Source of the DNA: Roseivirga pacifica
Lineage (GTDB): Bacteria > Bacteroidota > Bacteroidia > Cytophagales > Cyclobacteriaceae
DNA: 64,000 bases
Assembly (NCBI RefSeq): GCF_900111145.1
Contig: NZ_FOIR01000001.1
Coordinates: 1,910,032 to 1,974,031, forward strand
Direction: 5' to 3'
Part shown: positions 25,284 to 34,088 of the stretch, in pieces
How positions within the stretch are numbered: position 1 is the first letter of the stretch
Layout of the letters: every line of letters begins with the position of its first letter
Program-made: the position numbers and the translations under genes
The notes under the pieces: model-generated
Told to the model about the DNA's origin: nothing
The model's database searches: none
The model's input: the letters and a program-made list of their open reading frames with translations, nothing else

Positions 25284-26502
25284 AAAGGGGAAATCTGGTT
25301 TTGCTGAGCTTGCCAAAGAGGGCAGCCTTTATCCGCAAGAGAAACTGATGAAAGTAAAGTCGGGCAACCGTTCTTTAAAAATTTCCATTCCTAGCGAAGT
25401 TTCTTATCAGGAAAATAGGGTAGGACTTACCCCATCGGCCGTGGGTATTTTAGTGGCCAATGGGCACGAGGTACAAGTGGAGCAAGGTGCTGGTAAATAT
25501 GCTTTTTTTGACGATACCGAATATTCTGAAAATGGAGCGCAGATTGTTTACTCTAAAAAAGAGGCTTTTGAGGCCGACTTGATTGTAAAAGTAGAGCCGC
25601 CAACCTTTGAGGAAATAGAGTTGATGAAGCCGGGCACTAATGTCTTTTCGGCCATTCAGCTGGGCAATGCGAGCACCGAATATTTTGAGCAGCTGAACAA
25701 GCGAAAAATAACCGCTTTGGGCTACGAAATGCTGGAAGACAAAGCAGGAGGCTTGCCGATTGTGAACGCTATGAGTGAATTGGCTGGTAGCCTAGTAATT
25801 CCTATTGCTGCAGAATATATGAGCAGTGCCAACGGGGGCAAAGGGATTATTTTAGGCGGAATTACAGGTGTACCACCTACACGAGTAATTGTGCTTGGAG
25901 CTGGTACAGTAGGCGAATACGCAGCCCGAGCTGCTTTGGGTTTGGGAGCCGAGGTGCGCATTTTCGACAATGAAGTTTATAAGCTAAGAAGAATAAAGCA
26001 CAAGCTGGGTAATCAGGCTTTTACCAGCGTGATTGACTCTGCTACTTTGGAGCAATCGCTCCGCTCGGCCGATGTGGTGATTGGCGCTTTAAGAGCGGAG
26101 AAAGGGCGAGCCCGTTGCGTGGTCTCTGAAGAAATGGTCGCCAATATGAAGCCTGGTTCCGTCATCATCGATGTTTCAATTGACCAAGGCGGATGCATTG
26201 CTACCTCGGAAACTACCACTCACGCCAAGCCTACATTTAGAGCTTATGATGTTATTCATTATTGTGTACCGAACATTGCTTCGCGTGCAGCTAGAACGGC
26301 CACAACGGCTTTGAGCAATATTTTAACCCCGGTGCTTTTAAAGGTAGCTGATGCCGGAGGAATAGACCAAACGATATATCAGTACAAGTGGTTTGGAAGC
26401 GGTATTTACGCCTATCGTGGCACTACCACCAACTTGGGTATTTCTAAAAAGTACAATTTGCCATACAAGGACTTAGGCCTGCTAATGGCCGCTAGACTGT
26501 AG
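25276..26502 (+). CDS. ald: alanine dehydrogenase
   Basis: A 408-residue NAD-dependent enzyme converting L-alanine to pyruvate and ammonia, and the reverse. The N-terminal catalytic half shows SIPSEVSYQENRVGLTPSAV and the lysine and histidine pocket residues around GYEMLEDKAGGLPI. The Rossmann half has VIVLGAGTVGEYAARAALGL. The first ~30 residues (VEKGKSGFAELAKEGSLYPQ) extend beyond many family members, as is usual for Bacteroidota homologues. It overlaps tsaE by 8 bases, so porX, tsaE and ald form one transcript. Ends at 26502 ahead of a TTCCGTC/GACGGAA hairpin. Confidence 0.9.
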   Translation: MVEKGKSGFAELAKEGSLYPQEKLMKVKSGNRSLKISIPSEVSYQENRVGLTPSAVGILVANGHEVQVEQGAGKYAFFDDTEYSENGAQIVYSKKEAFEADLIVKVEPPTFEEIELMKPGTNVFSAIQLGNASTEYFEQLNKRKITALGYEMLEDKAGGLPIVNAMSELAGSLVIPIAAEYMSSANGGKGIILGGITGVPPTRVIVLGAGTVGEYAARAALGLGAEVRIFDNEVYKLRRIKHKLGNQAFTSVIDSATLEQSLRSADVVIGALRAEKGRARCVVSEEMVANMKPGSVIIDVSIDQGGCIATSETTTHAKPTFRAYDVIHYCVPNIASRAARTATTALSNILTPVLLKVADAGGIDQTIYQYKWFGSGIYAYRGTTTNLGISKKYNLPYKDLGLLMAARL

Positions 26503-26638
26503 TGCCATTCAAGTACTTTAAACTCCTCATTTGACCTGCGGTGGTGGGGTTCCGTCAGTACCGAAAGTCAGACGGAAAGGAGAAATAAATGGTTTTCCCT
26601 TTAGGGAATTAAAGGTTCACTGGAAAGCTTAAAGCCAA

Positions 26639-27058
26639 TCAATCATTCATTACTTCTTTGCTCATTAAGTTGAATAGTTCTTGAGCAAGGGGCGAGGTAT
26701 TGTTTTGCGAAGGCAGTTCTTTAAAAGATGCGGCTCCATTTTTTTCGAGTGTAGCCAAGTTTTCTTTCAATTCCTTAAAAGCCATAGACCAATCATTGTA
26801 AATACGGTCTGGGGCTTCTTGCATGTGCAGGGTAATTACCTCGCTATGTCGGGTGTCTTTTCTTATGCCATTGTATAGCTGATTCACGGCATTAAAATCA
26901 CCCTCCAAAAGCTGTAGAAATAGCCCTTTATGATAGAGCAGACAGCCTGTTATGTTCTGAGAACTATTGAAGTTTCTGGCAGTTTCCAGAATATCTTCTA
27001 AGTCTTTGTCGGTTAAATTTGGTTTTGCTTTGCTTCGGTAAATGAGTTGGAATAACAT
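26639..27058 (-). CDS. BLUF-domain blue-light photoreceptor (single domain)
   Basis: The 139-residue protein is a BLUF domain and little more. All photocycle residues can be placed by spacing with AppA: Y7, N31, Q49 (in FLQLLEG), W90 and M92 (in NDWSMAF). BLUF proteins bind FAD and change hydrogen bonding in blue light, altering partner binding. No output domain (EAL, cyclase) is fused, so it belongs to the short BLUF group and must act through another protein. No neighbour offers an obvious partner. Confidence 0.9.
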   Translation of the reverse strand: MLFQLIYRSKAKPNLTDKDLEDILETARNFNSSQNITGCLLYHKGLFLQLLEGDFNAVNQLYNGIRKDTRHSEVITLHMQEAPDRIYNDWSMAFKELKENLATLEKNGAASFKELPSQNNTSPLAQELFNLMSKEVMND

Positions 27059-27113
27059 AGGCCATCAAGTTAATTAATCTATTTGAGACCACATTGCCAC
27101 TAATAAAATGCGC

Positions 27114-27767
27114 CTACTCGGTAGTGCAAGTTAGGCCGTATAGGTAGAGTGTTTGGATGAGTTTACTGCGGTATATGAATTTGAGGTAATTAAAAAGAAG
27201 TTTATAACTCACCAATGTACTCACCATAAGTGTCCAATAAAGCCATTGGCTGCCGCTTTCAAAAGCATAAATACCAGCTATAATGGCTAGTGCAGTAGAG
27301 AGCATTAAAGTGGCTAGCCTCCAATTATCTACGAGAGAACCCATGTTTGGAGCGTTATCAACTTCATCAGCAGTTATTGGCTTTAGTTTAAACAGTCCAT
27401 TTCTGTTTCTGATGTTGACTTCATCAGTCATTTCAGTCAGGCTATAGTTTTGTTGATGTGTCAGACTTAGTACTGAAATTAGGCTATGCTTTTTCTTTTT
27501 GTGATAGAATAATCCTAGATAACAGAAACTCATTATTAGGAAAAAGGGTCCAACAATAAAGCCCGAATGGCCTCCATGCCATTGGTTTGCTATATTGGAA
27601 AAGCCAAGCAATAGCCAAACAATTGAAAGTATGAACTGTAACCTGTTTCGACTAAAAAGCTCTTCTCGCTCCGTAATCACCTGATGCTCTTCGTTTAAGG
27701 CAATAACTCCCGATTGACGTTTACCATATTTTAAAATCAAGTACTTTTGAAAGTCGTTTACAGTCAT
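27114..27767 (-). CDS. four-helix membrane protein of unknown function
   Basis: About 217 residues from the ATG at 27767 (MTVNDFQKYLILKYGKR). The open frame runs 17 codons further up into the divergent GreA-like gene and is disregarded. Four hydrophobic helices are seen (FILSIVWLLLGFSNIANQW, GFIVGPFFLIMSFCYLGLFY, LATLMLSTALAIIAGIYAF, WLYWTLMVSTLVSYKLLFNY), arranged in two pairs with a polar loop between them. The function is unknown. The divergent gene starts 32 bases away, so they share a promoter region. Confidence 0.6.
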   Translation of the reverse strand: MTVNDFQKYLILKYGKRQSGVIALNEEHQVITEREELFSRNRLQFILSIVWLLLGFSNIANQWHGGHSGFIVGPFFLIMSFCYLGLFYHKKKKHSLISVLSLTHQQNYSLTEMTDEVNIRNRNGLFKLKPITADEVDNAPNMGSLVDNWRLATLMLSTALAIIAGIYAFESGSQWLYWTLMVSTLVSYKLLFNYLKFIYRSKLIQTLYLYGLTCTTE

Positions 27768-27798
27768 GTGAATGTTTTTTTGAAAATAAAGAACTCCT

Positions 27799-28266
27799 TT
27801 GAAACAAGCACTTTCCATACAGTTAAAGCAGCAAATACTTACTGTTTGTCATGAAAAAGTAGCTGCGCAAATCGCTCAATTAGAAGCTGAATTGAAGTCT
27901 TTGGGCGAATCGGCAGCATCGGATACCAAGAGCTCTATGGGTGATAAGTATGAAACCAGCCGCGAGATGATCAACCTAGAAAAGGGGAAGATCGCTGGGC
28001 AACTGGCCAATGCCACCAAAATGCGCTCAATTCTTAAAGGTATCGATGCTGGAAAGGCACTTTCTACTTGCGAAATGGGAGCATTGGTGCAAACTAACCA
28101 AGGATTTTACTTACTGGCTGCAGCCATAGGTCAGGTTGCTGTGGAAGGTGTGAATTGCTTTGTCATTTCCCCTGGTTCGCCAATTGGGCAGCAACTAATG
28201 GGAAAGGCAGCGGGAGATACTTTCAAATTGGGGCCAAGGGAAATTGAGCTAGTTGGAGTAGTGTGA
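27799..28266 (+). CDS. GreA/GreB-like transcription factor
   Basis: The 155-residue protein has an N-terminal helical hairpin (residues 1-80: AAQIAQLEAELKSLGESA, then EMINLEKGKIAGQLANATK) and a C-terminal GreA-like domain (FVISPGSPIGQQLMGKAAGD). GreA-type factors stimulate RNA cleavage in backtracked RNA polymerase. The acidic tip residues of the hairpin needed for this are not obvious here, so it may compete at the secondary channel without cleavage (inference). The start codon is TTG at 27799. In databases such proteins are sometimes misnamed as 3-oxoacyl-ACP synthase. Confidence 0.7.
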   Translation: MKQALSIQLKQQILTVCHEKVAAQIAQLEAELKSLGESAASDTKSSMGDKYETSREMINLEKGKIAGQLANATKMRSILKGIDAGKALSTCEMGALVQTNQGFYLLAAAIGQVAVEGVNCFVISPGSPIGQQLMGKAAGDTFKLGPREIELVGVV

Positions 28267-28322
28267 TCGTCCAAGTGATAGACTCAGATAGGGGAAGTCA
28301 TTGTGTGAGCATATTTTTCGTT

Positions 28323-28538
28323 CTAACAGCAGCAAAAATATTTAACAGTTCGCTTTAGTTTCTTTGAATAGGCAATCCGACAGCCTACTTCTTCTCCAAT
28401 GAGGCAATAAAATCCGGCTGTGGTTGAATCAGACTTAATGTTATACCAAATCTCCTTTTCAGAGTAATCACTATCGAATTCATCCGCTGCCGCAATTGCT
28501 GGACTAAAAAAATGCTCCTCGCTGAAAAATTCAGACAC
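28323..28538 (-). CDS. small uncharacterised ORF, possibly the end of a longer, unstarted frame
   Basis: 71 codons from a GTG at 28538. The same frame stays open upstream to about 28650, through EQKEQYIKKRVSEFF, and reads like protein throughout, but offers no ATG, GTG or TTG start there. Either the GTG is used, or this is the remnant of a gene that lost its 5' part. It lies just past the stop of the phosphatase-like gene at 28625. The C-terminus is CCC. No family is recognised. Confidence 0.35.
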   Translation of the reverse strand: MSEFFSEEHFFSPAIAAADEFDSDYSEKEIWYNIKSDSTTAGFYCLIGEEVGCRIAYSKKLKRTVKYFCCC

Positions 28539-28624
28539 TCTTTTTTTGATGTATTGCTCCTTTTGTTCAACGGTGGGTTTGTCAAATGAAACTAGCTCAT
28601 AGCCGGTGAGGGAGTTTAAGTGTC

Positions 28625-29677
28625 TTATTCTTCATTAACTTCTTCTATACCTTCTTTGATAATTGTGTCTGTGGTTTCCTCTAGTTCATCAGTTACTTCT
28701 TTTGGTTGTTTAGTCTCTTCAGAGCTTATATGAAACCAACTAAAGAAGGGCAGGTGGTCAGAGCCCACATCTGGAAGTGTATTCAGAGCATCTATTTTAA
28801 TGCCTTCGGAATAATACAACAAGTCTAACGGAAACCTCAAGAGAGCTGGTTTCACAGGAAAAGTGCTGTAAAGTCCGCTATCTTTTCTCGCATCCTTTAG
28901 CTTTGATACTTTTGAAAATAGCCGAGCACTCCTTGACCAGCAAACATTATTAAAGTCGCCAATAACCAAAGTCGGAAGCTCCGATTTAAGCACTTCTTTA
29001 GCTAGAATCATGAGCTCAGCATCTTTTTGTTTGGAGGTTTCCATTTCTGTAGGACTCGGTGGAGGAGGGTGAATTCCCCAAAAAATAAAGAGATTATTTT
29101 GTGAGTCTCTAAGGTGGGCTTCTATGGCAGGTCTTTCGTCAGATACGAAGTAGTGTGCTTTGATAAAATCCACTTCTAGGTTAGTATAAAGGTGCATCCC
29201 ATAAGTGTTCTCTCTCGGGATTTTAAGTTTTTTGCTATAACTAGACTCAATCTCTTGTAGCGCATTGTCCCATGCCTGATTAGTTTCTAGCGTTAATAGA
29301 ATATCTGGATTGTGGGCTTTTATTAAATCAATGGTTCTGCCATATTCTGTATTGTCTTGGTATACATTAATACTCAGAACGGAGATACTTGATGGCGTTT
29401 TTCCAGTATACTTGGTTTTACCACTCTTGGGAATAAAAGGGAAAATAATATAGCATTGGTATAACAAGGCAATAACAAGTATTGAAAGAGTGCTGGCATT
29501 AAAAGGTGTGTGTTTATCGATAAAGAATACAAAAAGTAGTATCAGTGCTATTTGTAAGAATATTGTTTGAACTCGAATAAAATCGAAATTCCTGACAGAC
29601 CAATGTGTAAGTCTTAATGAAGGTAGAAAGCTACCAAGTATTAAAACCCAAGAAAGTATTAGGATGGCTTTTTCCAT
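28625..29677 (-). CDS. membrane-anchored endonuclease/exonuclease/phosphatase family protein
   Basis: A 350-residue protein with three N-terminal transmembrane helices (about 3-20, 35-53, 64-82) followed by an EEP (AP-endonuclease/DNase I/sphingomyelinase-like) domain: ISVLSINVYQDNT, ILLTLETNQAW, LVIGDFNNVCWS (the GDFN metal/catalytic motif) and VGSDHLPFFSWF (the SDH motif). It probably hydrolyses phosphodiesters on the outer face of the membrane; nucleic acid or lipid substrates are both possible. A 30-residue acidic tail ends the protein. The preceding gene is 170 bases away. Confidence 0.85.
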   Translation of the reverse strand: MEKAILILSWVLILGSFLPSLRLTHWSVRNFDFIRVQTIFLQIALILLFVFFIDKHTPFNASTLSILVIALLYQCYIIFPFIPKSGKTKYTGKTPSSISVLSINVYQDNTEYGRTIDLIKAHNPDILLTLETNQAWDNALQEIESSYSKKLKIPRENTYGMHLYTNLEVDFIKAHYFVSDERPAIEAHLRDSQNNLFIFWGIHPPPPSPTEMETSKQKDAELMILAKEVLKSELPTLVIGDFNNVCWSRSARLFSKVSKLKDARKDSGLYSTFPVKPALLRFPLDLLYYSEGIKIDALNTLPDVGSDHLPFFSWFHISSEETKQPKEVTDELEETTDTIIKEGIEEVNEE

Positions 29678-29849
29678 GGCCAGTATAAACTAATAGTAAG
29701 TAAAAATTGAATGGGAGAGGAGTCTAAAGTTATCAAAAGATTGATAGCAATTTAAACCGCCTAGAACAGTTCGTTTGGATTATACCTTGCAAAAATCAGT
29801 TTCCAAACCTAGTTAAGTCATAATATGCAAATGATTCATTCCATTGGGC

Positions 29850-30794
29850 TTACCTTAAGAATTCAACCGGAAAGTGGATTTGAGTGTTGACTGGTTTTCC
29901 ATCAATTTTGCCGATTTTAAACTGAAACCCACAATTAAGTACAATGTCTAAGGCTATCTTATATAGTCCATCCTTGTCTTCTTCTAATGGTTCAGCGTAT
30001 TTCATTGTACCGTCCGTTTCAAGAATAAAGGTGATATAAGATGTGTATTTTTTACCTCCTGATTTTGAATTGGCGACTGTTTTTTCCTGATAACAATCAA
30101 GTTGAGCTTGGGTTGGAGGCAGTAAATCAAATTTTTCATCAAGGGCTGAGAACGCAGCTGCGATAGGTTTATCTGGAAGTTCGAACTCCTTGTCTTTTAC
30201 CTTTCGCTTCTTAATTTTCACTGCTTCTCGGATCTCGTAGTATAAGCCGTACTCTGTTGTTGTTTTAAGCGCAATTGCTCCGTCAACTTCTTTTAGCTTA
30301 TTGTACCAATTGCCCACGTTATGACCTTCAAAATCGGTGTAATCAACTCTTATGTCTTCTGAGTAGTAGGTTTTCGTTAGTCCATATTCAGATTCGGTTA
30401 TCACCATATAGGATTCGTGCCCCAAAACTTTGGTTGTAGCATCTTCTAATATTTCAGAATCACCGTATTCATAGTTAGGCTTTCTGGCGTCCCGAAATGT
30501 GATATAGGGCTTGCCGGCATAATCGTCATACATCCTTTTTGTCTCATTATCATAAGTGTAGGAGTAGCTATATTTTCCATCTTTATAATAAGTTGATTTA
30601 TAGCGTTTGGCCCCTATAATGTATGACACAGTGGTTCCATCTTCGCGAGCTATTAACTCTTTTAAACCTGAGGTATCAATGCCAATGGTATCTGACTTAG
30701 GTACAATTCGAATCTCGTAGGTTATTTCACCACTGAAATCTTGGGCTTGTACAAAAAACGGGATTAGTAGGATAAGGAGTAGTAGCTTCTTCAT
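29850..30794 (-). CDS. secreted GLPGLI/DUF4412-like protein with TonB-C-like tail
   Basis: 314 residues. A signal peptide (MKKLLLLILLIPFFVQAQ) is followed by a beta-rich domain (about 20-205: GEITYEIRIVPKSDTIG, KMYDDYAGKPYI, TTKVLGHESYMVI) like GLPGLI or DUF4412 periplasmic proteins. The C-terminal part (about 235-314) has LDCYQEKTVANSKSGG and ends FKIGKIDGKPVNTQIHFPVEF, resembling the TonB C-terminal fold. It is probably periplasmic. No operon partner is evident. The domain assignments are by pattern only. Confidence 0.55.
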   Translation of the reverse strand: MKKLLLLILLIPFFVQAQDFSGEITYEIRIVPKSDTIGIDTSGLKELIAREDGTTVSYIIGAKRYKSTYYKDGKYSYSYTYDNETKRMYDDYAGKPYITFRDARKPNYEYGDSEILEDATTKVLGHESYMVITESEYGLTKTYYSEDIRVDYTDFEGHNVGNWYNKLKEVDGAIALKTTTEYGLYYEIREAVKIKKRKVKDKEFELPDKPIAAAFSALDEKFDLLPPTQAQLDCYQEKTVANSKSGGKKYTSYITFILETDGTMKYAEPLEEDKDGLYKIALDIVLNCGFQFKIGKIDGKPVNTQIHFPVEFLR

Positions 30795-30904
30795 TTAGGT
30801 TTTGTTGCGCTTGCATGTTTGTACACGAAATCTGCTAAAAACCTTTGCAATAACCAACACTAAAACTGTGGGTGTTCTTTTGACCTTCGATGGTTTTGGT
30901 TTAC

Positions 30905-30943
30905 GAATAAGCTAAACGAGTAGTTGTTGGTCGAGAAGACCGA
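30905..30943. repeat. repeat element, copy A (downstream of the 275-residue gene)
   Basis: AATAAGCTAAACGAGTAGTT continues into GTTGGTCGAGAAGACC. Copy B lies at 31941-31980 with three base differences and an extended hairpin. Together they flank the gene at 30996-31823 in the same orientation. Confidence 0.6.
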
Positions 30944-30995
30944 AAATCATACGATTGGCTTCCATTTGCTCAATGGCTATACATGATGTGTTACA

Positions 30996-31823
30996 TTACA
31001 TTTTTTTGACAAACCGACTACTTATCCAACCAATGGAGTAGTAAGGTTCATCATTGTTATATCCTTTGAACAGTATTTCTTTTATAGGCCTGATGTTGTT
31101 ACGCATAATTGCAAAGTACCAAACCCTACCTGTTTCGTCAGTTCGAGTTGCAATTGCAGTTCCAATGGACTCTGGTGGGTAGATCGCAATAGTGTTGCCG
31201 GGCATATCATAGTCCGCATGATGAGGTTCAGTGTTGTCAATAAATGGTTTTAGTCTTAAGGTGTATTCTGGGTTGACGGTCTTGAAAGTAACAGGGGCGA
31301 TAAACTCACCATTGGGGAATTCCATCCCTTGAATATGTGCAATCTTATTTGTCAGTTGAAATTTGAACTTGCCACCAATGTTGGTTGGAGTATAATATTC
31401 AAATACATCGTTAATAGAAGCACAGCAACCATAATGATTGACCGCAAATGAAAGTGGTTCATATGCTTTGAAATTACTCACGAACACTAGTTCACCCATT
31501 ACACTCAAGACTTTGGAGTAGCTATTCCCTTCATTGCGGAAAAATATTATGTCTTTGCTTTCACCGCCAGCATATCCATAAAACATTACATCAGTTAAGC
31601 CGTCAGCATCGAAATCGATCAAGTGAAAATTAGGAGTTGAGTCATCGTACACCTGATAATTATCTAATAAACCCTCAGATTTTAGTTGCTCTATAATTGA
31701 AGTATTATTTGTTCCTTTAGTCCATGCCTGGAGGTTAGGCTCCTTCTTAGTTAGAAATGCTTTTAATTGTCCAAATGTTAGAGTAGGAGTTAGAAGGAGT
31801 AACAGAAGGATTTTTTTTATCAT
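30996..31823 (-). CDS. secreted FG-GAP/calcium-site protein of unknown function
   Basis: A 275-residue protein with a signal peptide (MIKKILLLLLLTPTLTFGQ). The segment IDFDADGLTDVMFYGYAGG is an FG-GAP or VCBS-type calcium-binding loop (DxDxDGxxD). The rest is beta-rich and Tyr-rich; the C-terminus has TDETGRVWYFAIM and ISSRFVKK. It is probably periplasmic or surface-exposed. It is flanked by two copies of a 30-40-base repeat, so it may have been inserted as a unit. No named family beyond the calcium loop. Confidence 0.55.
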   Translation of the reverse strand: MIKKILLLLLLTPTLTFGQLKAFLTKKEPNLQAWTKGTNNTSIIEQLKSEGLLDNYQVYDDSTPNFHLIDFDADGLTDVMFYGYAGGESKDIIFFRNEGNSYSKVLSVMGELVFVSNFKAYEPLSFAVNHYGCCASINDVFEYYTPTNIGGKFKFQLTNKIAHIQGMEFPNGEFIAPVTFKTVNPEYTLRLKPFIDNTEPHHADYDMPGNTIAIYPPESIGTAIATRTDETGRVWYFAIMRNNIRPIKEILFKGYNNDEPYYSIGWISSRFVKKM

Positions 31824-31940
31824 TTTGATAGGCCGTTTTTCAGAAGATAGAGTACAATGGTTAAATCAAAGAAAGCGTTACTGTCAGATTAGAGAGATTT
31901 AGTGTTGGTTTTATTTAGAGTTAGGTAATGTTTTTTACCA

Positions 31941-31980
31941 ATAAGCTAAAACGAATAGTTGTTGGTCAAGAAGACCAACA
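31941..31980. repeat. repeat element, copy B (downstream of the sheath gene) with hairpin
   Basis: This copy contains a perfect 10-bp stem GTTGTTGGTC/GACCAACAAC with an AAGAA loop (31959-31983). In the minus-strand direction the hairpin follows the sheath gene's stop and could end transcription, although the T-run after it is interrupted. Confidence 0.55.
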
Positions 31981-32035
31981 ACGTTATGAGTCTGATTTGT
32001 ATTAATTGTTTGCAGTGTTCAAATCGATGCTTGTT

Positions 32036-33607
32036 TTAAGATGATTTTGCCATTTCCTGTACGAAGGTCAGTACAATAAATTCTGCCGGACGAACTACAG
32101 CCACTTTTACTGTCACTTTCATAATTCCATTCAAAATATCCTCTGCTGTCATAGTAGAACCCAAACCACATTCCACTTGATAGGCATCGGCCGCAGTAGC
32201 TCCCTGAAGTCCGCCTTGCTTCCAAATATCGTTAAGGAAACTCCCAATCATGGCTTTTACGGCACTCCATGTATTTGCATTATTTGGTTGAAATACGTAA
32301 GAGCGGCACGCCAGCTGGCAAGATTGCTCTAAGAATATCATGGTTCTCCTTACGCTTAGGTATCTCCAATCTAAACTATTGCCGTCCAAAGTTCTTGCCC
32401 CCCAAATGAGAATTCCCATTCCATTGAAAAAGCGAATGGCATTAATGGATTTACCTGAGATAGCATCTACATTCAGAGAATCTTGCTGTTTACTGGTTAA
32501 TTTAATTGGTAAGCTTACTGCCTCAACAATACCTGTGTTTGCCGGAGCGGACCAAACACCTTCCCCGTTATCGGTTGTAGTAATAACCCCTGCCATTGCT
32601 CCACTTGCAGGCAGCATGTTGGCGTCATTCAATACGTGTTTCATGATTGAACTATATACCTTGCTACAGTTCATTAGGGCATTGTTGGCCTGATTAGGCG
32701 TTAATTCTCCGCTAGCTACTTTTTCCAGAATGGATGCCGCTGTTTTATCCGGGGCACTTGCAGGGTTGACAAAAGGTTCCAACTGCTTTAAATCTCCCCC
32801 AAAAAGGTTGGTGTAATTAATATCTGTGCTTTGCATTATGGTGGTTCCTATAAATGGATAGTAAGCCGTTCCATAATTCAAGCCCTGAGTACCAACGTTA
32901 TTCCTAAAGTTGGCAATATCTTCAGTATACATAATGGGGTCAGGGGCTCTTCCACCGATAATGTCGAATATGCTGATGGCCGTTCCCATTTCTGAGTTTT
33001 GCAAGAGCATTTCCTGCATTAGAGTAGAATTGTTGTCCAACGATAAAAGCGTAGCCTCGGGACAGATATACATCGTTGGTTCTTCTTCATTTTTGAGTAA
33101 TCTTAATCCTTTAGTCAGGTCAGCCAGTTGCACATTAGGGTTAACAATCTGATCTCCGGGGGTTATGGGCTTTCCTGAAGGTGTACCGTAAGCACCTGTG
33201 GAAACAATGTAAGCATCTCCGCCACCATTGGCATAAAACAACCTGATGCTGTTGTATAAATAATAAATGGTGTTTGGATCTGGGACAATGGAATAAAACG
33301 CTCCGTTGAATAAGATGTAGTCGCCTTTTTCTGGTTGTAATTTTTGCTTTACCAAATAATACTGCGGGCTATATTGCTGTACTGGTGCCGCTGGCGCAGG
33401 AGGGGTTGGCAGGCAATAGATTGCCTGAAAATCAGTAAAGCTGGTTATTTTTTGTGGCTTGAATACGTAAGACTCCCCCTCGTATTCTGCCTGCGGAGTG
33501 TAACCGATAAATGCCGGAACAGCAGTTTCTACAGGCACTACTGCATTACCAAAGGCCTCTTTTTCATTGATGTAGACTCCGGGCGTTTGAATGTTTTTTG
33601 AATTCAT
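32036..33607 (-). CDS. contractile phage-tail / injection-system sheath protein
   Basis: 523 residues of the tail sheath family. The N-terminus PGVYINEKEAFGNAVVPVET with AVPAFIGYT, the central KKLL-type beta domain (LLSLDNNSTLM, ASILEKVASG) and the C-terminal ...SVRRTMIFLEQSCQLACRSY and EFIVLTFVQEMA match sheaths of extracellular contractile injection systems and phages. A sheath normally sits with tube, baseplate and spike genes. None of them is within this window, so the gene is isolated. It might be a remnant, or a sheath used in trans by a distant cluster. The two small genes upstream are on the same strand. Confidence 0.85.
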   Translation of the reverse strand: MNSKNIQTPGVYINEKEAFGNAVVPVETAVPAFIGYTPQAEYEGESYVFKPQKITSFTDFQAIYCLPTPPAPAAPVQQYSPQYYLVKQKLQPEKGDYILFNGAFYSIVPDPNTIYYLYNSIRLFYANGGGDAYIVSTGAYGTPSGKPITPGDQIVNPNVQLADLTKGLRLLKNEEEPTMYICPEATLLSLDNNSTLMQEMLLQNSEMGTAISIFDIIGGRAPDPIMYTEDIANFRNNVGTQGLNYGTAYYPFIGTTIMQSTDINYTNLFGGDLKQLEPFVNPASAPDKTAASILEKVASGELTPNQANNALMNCSKVYSSIMKHVLNDANMLPASGAMAGVITTTDNGEGVWSAPANTGIVEAVSLPIKLTSKQQDSLNVDAISGKSINAIRFFNGMGILIWGARTLDGNSLDWRYLSVRRTMIFLEQSCQLACRSYVFQPNNANTWSAVKAMIGSFLNDIWKQGGLQGATAADAYQVECGLGSTMTAEDILNGIMKVTVKVAVVRPAEFIVLTFVQEMAKSS

Positions 33608-33776
33608 GTGTGTTTAATTTGTCATGTTTTAGCTAGCGCCCAGCTATGATGGGAGGGAATTAGAAAATATCAATTTCTCGCCTAGCACATAGCTACGCCT
33701 TAATTTAAATTTAAAACTTGTGGTGGACTTTCCTATCCCCACGAAAATATCTTGATCTACAACTTCCCCCATTAAT

Positions 33777-34088
33777 TCATAGCGGATGTTGTAGAGCGAT
33801 TAAGTCGTCAAACTCACTGGAAAGTCTGAGGTATTCGTCTGACCAATCATTAGCTATAGCGCACTCTTGAATAGGAGCAGTTGGTGCAAACAGGGCTTTC
33901 AGGTATTCCTTGTCTATCCGTTCACCGTTCTGAAGTTGTTCGATAACTATACCTAGGTCCATTCCAATTTCTGCAGGACTGAGTCCATCAAAACTCATGT
34001 TGTTATGTTTGATTAGTAACCCTTTTACTTTGTTAAGTAGTTCTATTAGGGATTCTCTTGAGTCAGATATTTTAAAGCTAATCTTCAC
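33777..34088 (-). CDS. small cytosolic protein, immunity-like, unknown family
   Basis: 103 residues with no signal. Helix-rich, with SRESLIELLNKVKGLLIKHN, LSPAEIGMDLGIVIEQL and DWSDEYLRLSSEFDDLIAL. The overlap of 11 bases with the 104-residue gene upstream indicates a two-gene unit. The size, charge and pairing resemble immunity proteins of polymorphic toxin systems, but no toxin gene is next to it. The function is unknown. Confidence 0.5.
   Translation of the reverse strand: MKISFKISDSRESLIELLNKVKGLLIKHNNMSFDGLSPAEIGMDLGIVIEQLQNGERIDKEYLKALFAPTAPIQECAIANDWSDEYLRLSSEFDDLIALQHPL

Noticed and set aside
26550..26577. hairpin TTCCGTC/GACGGAA as terminator of ald
   Set aside because: The stem is short with a 14-base loop and no T-run follows, so it is not listed as a terminator.
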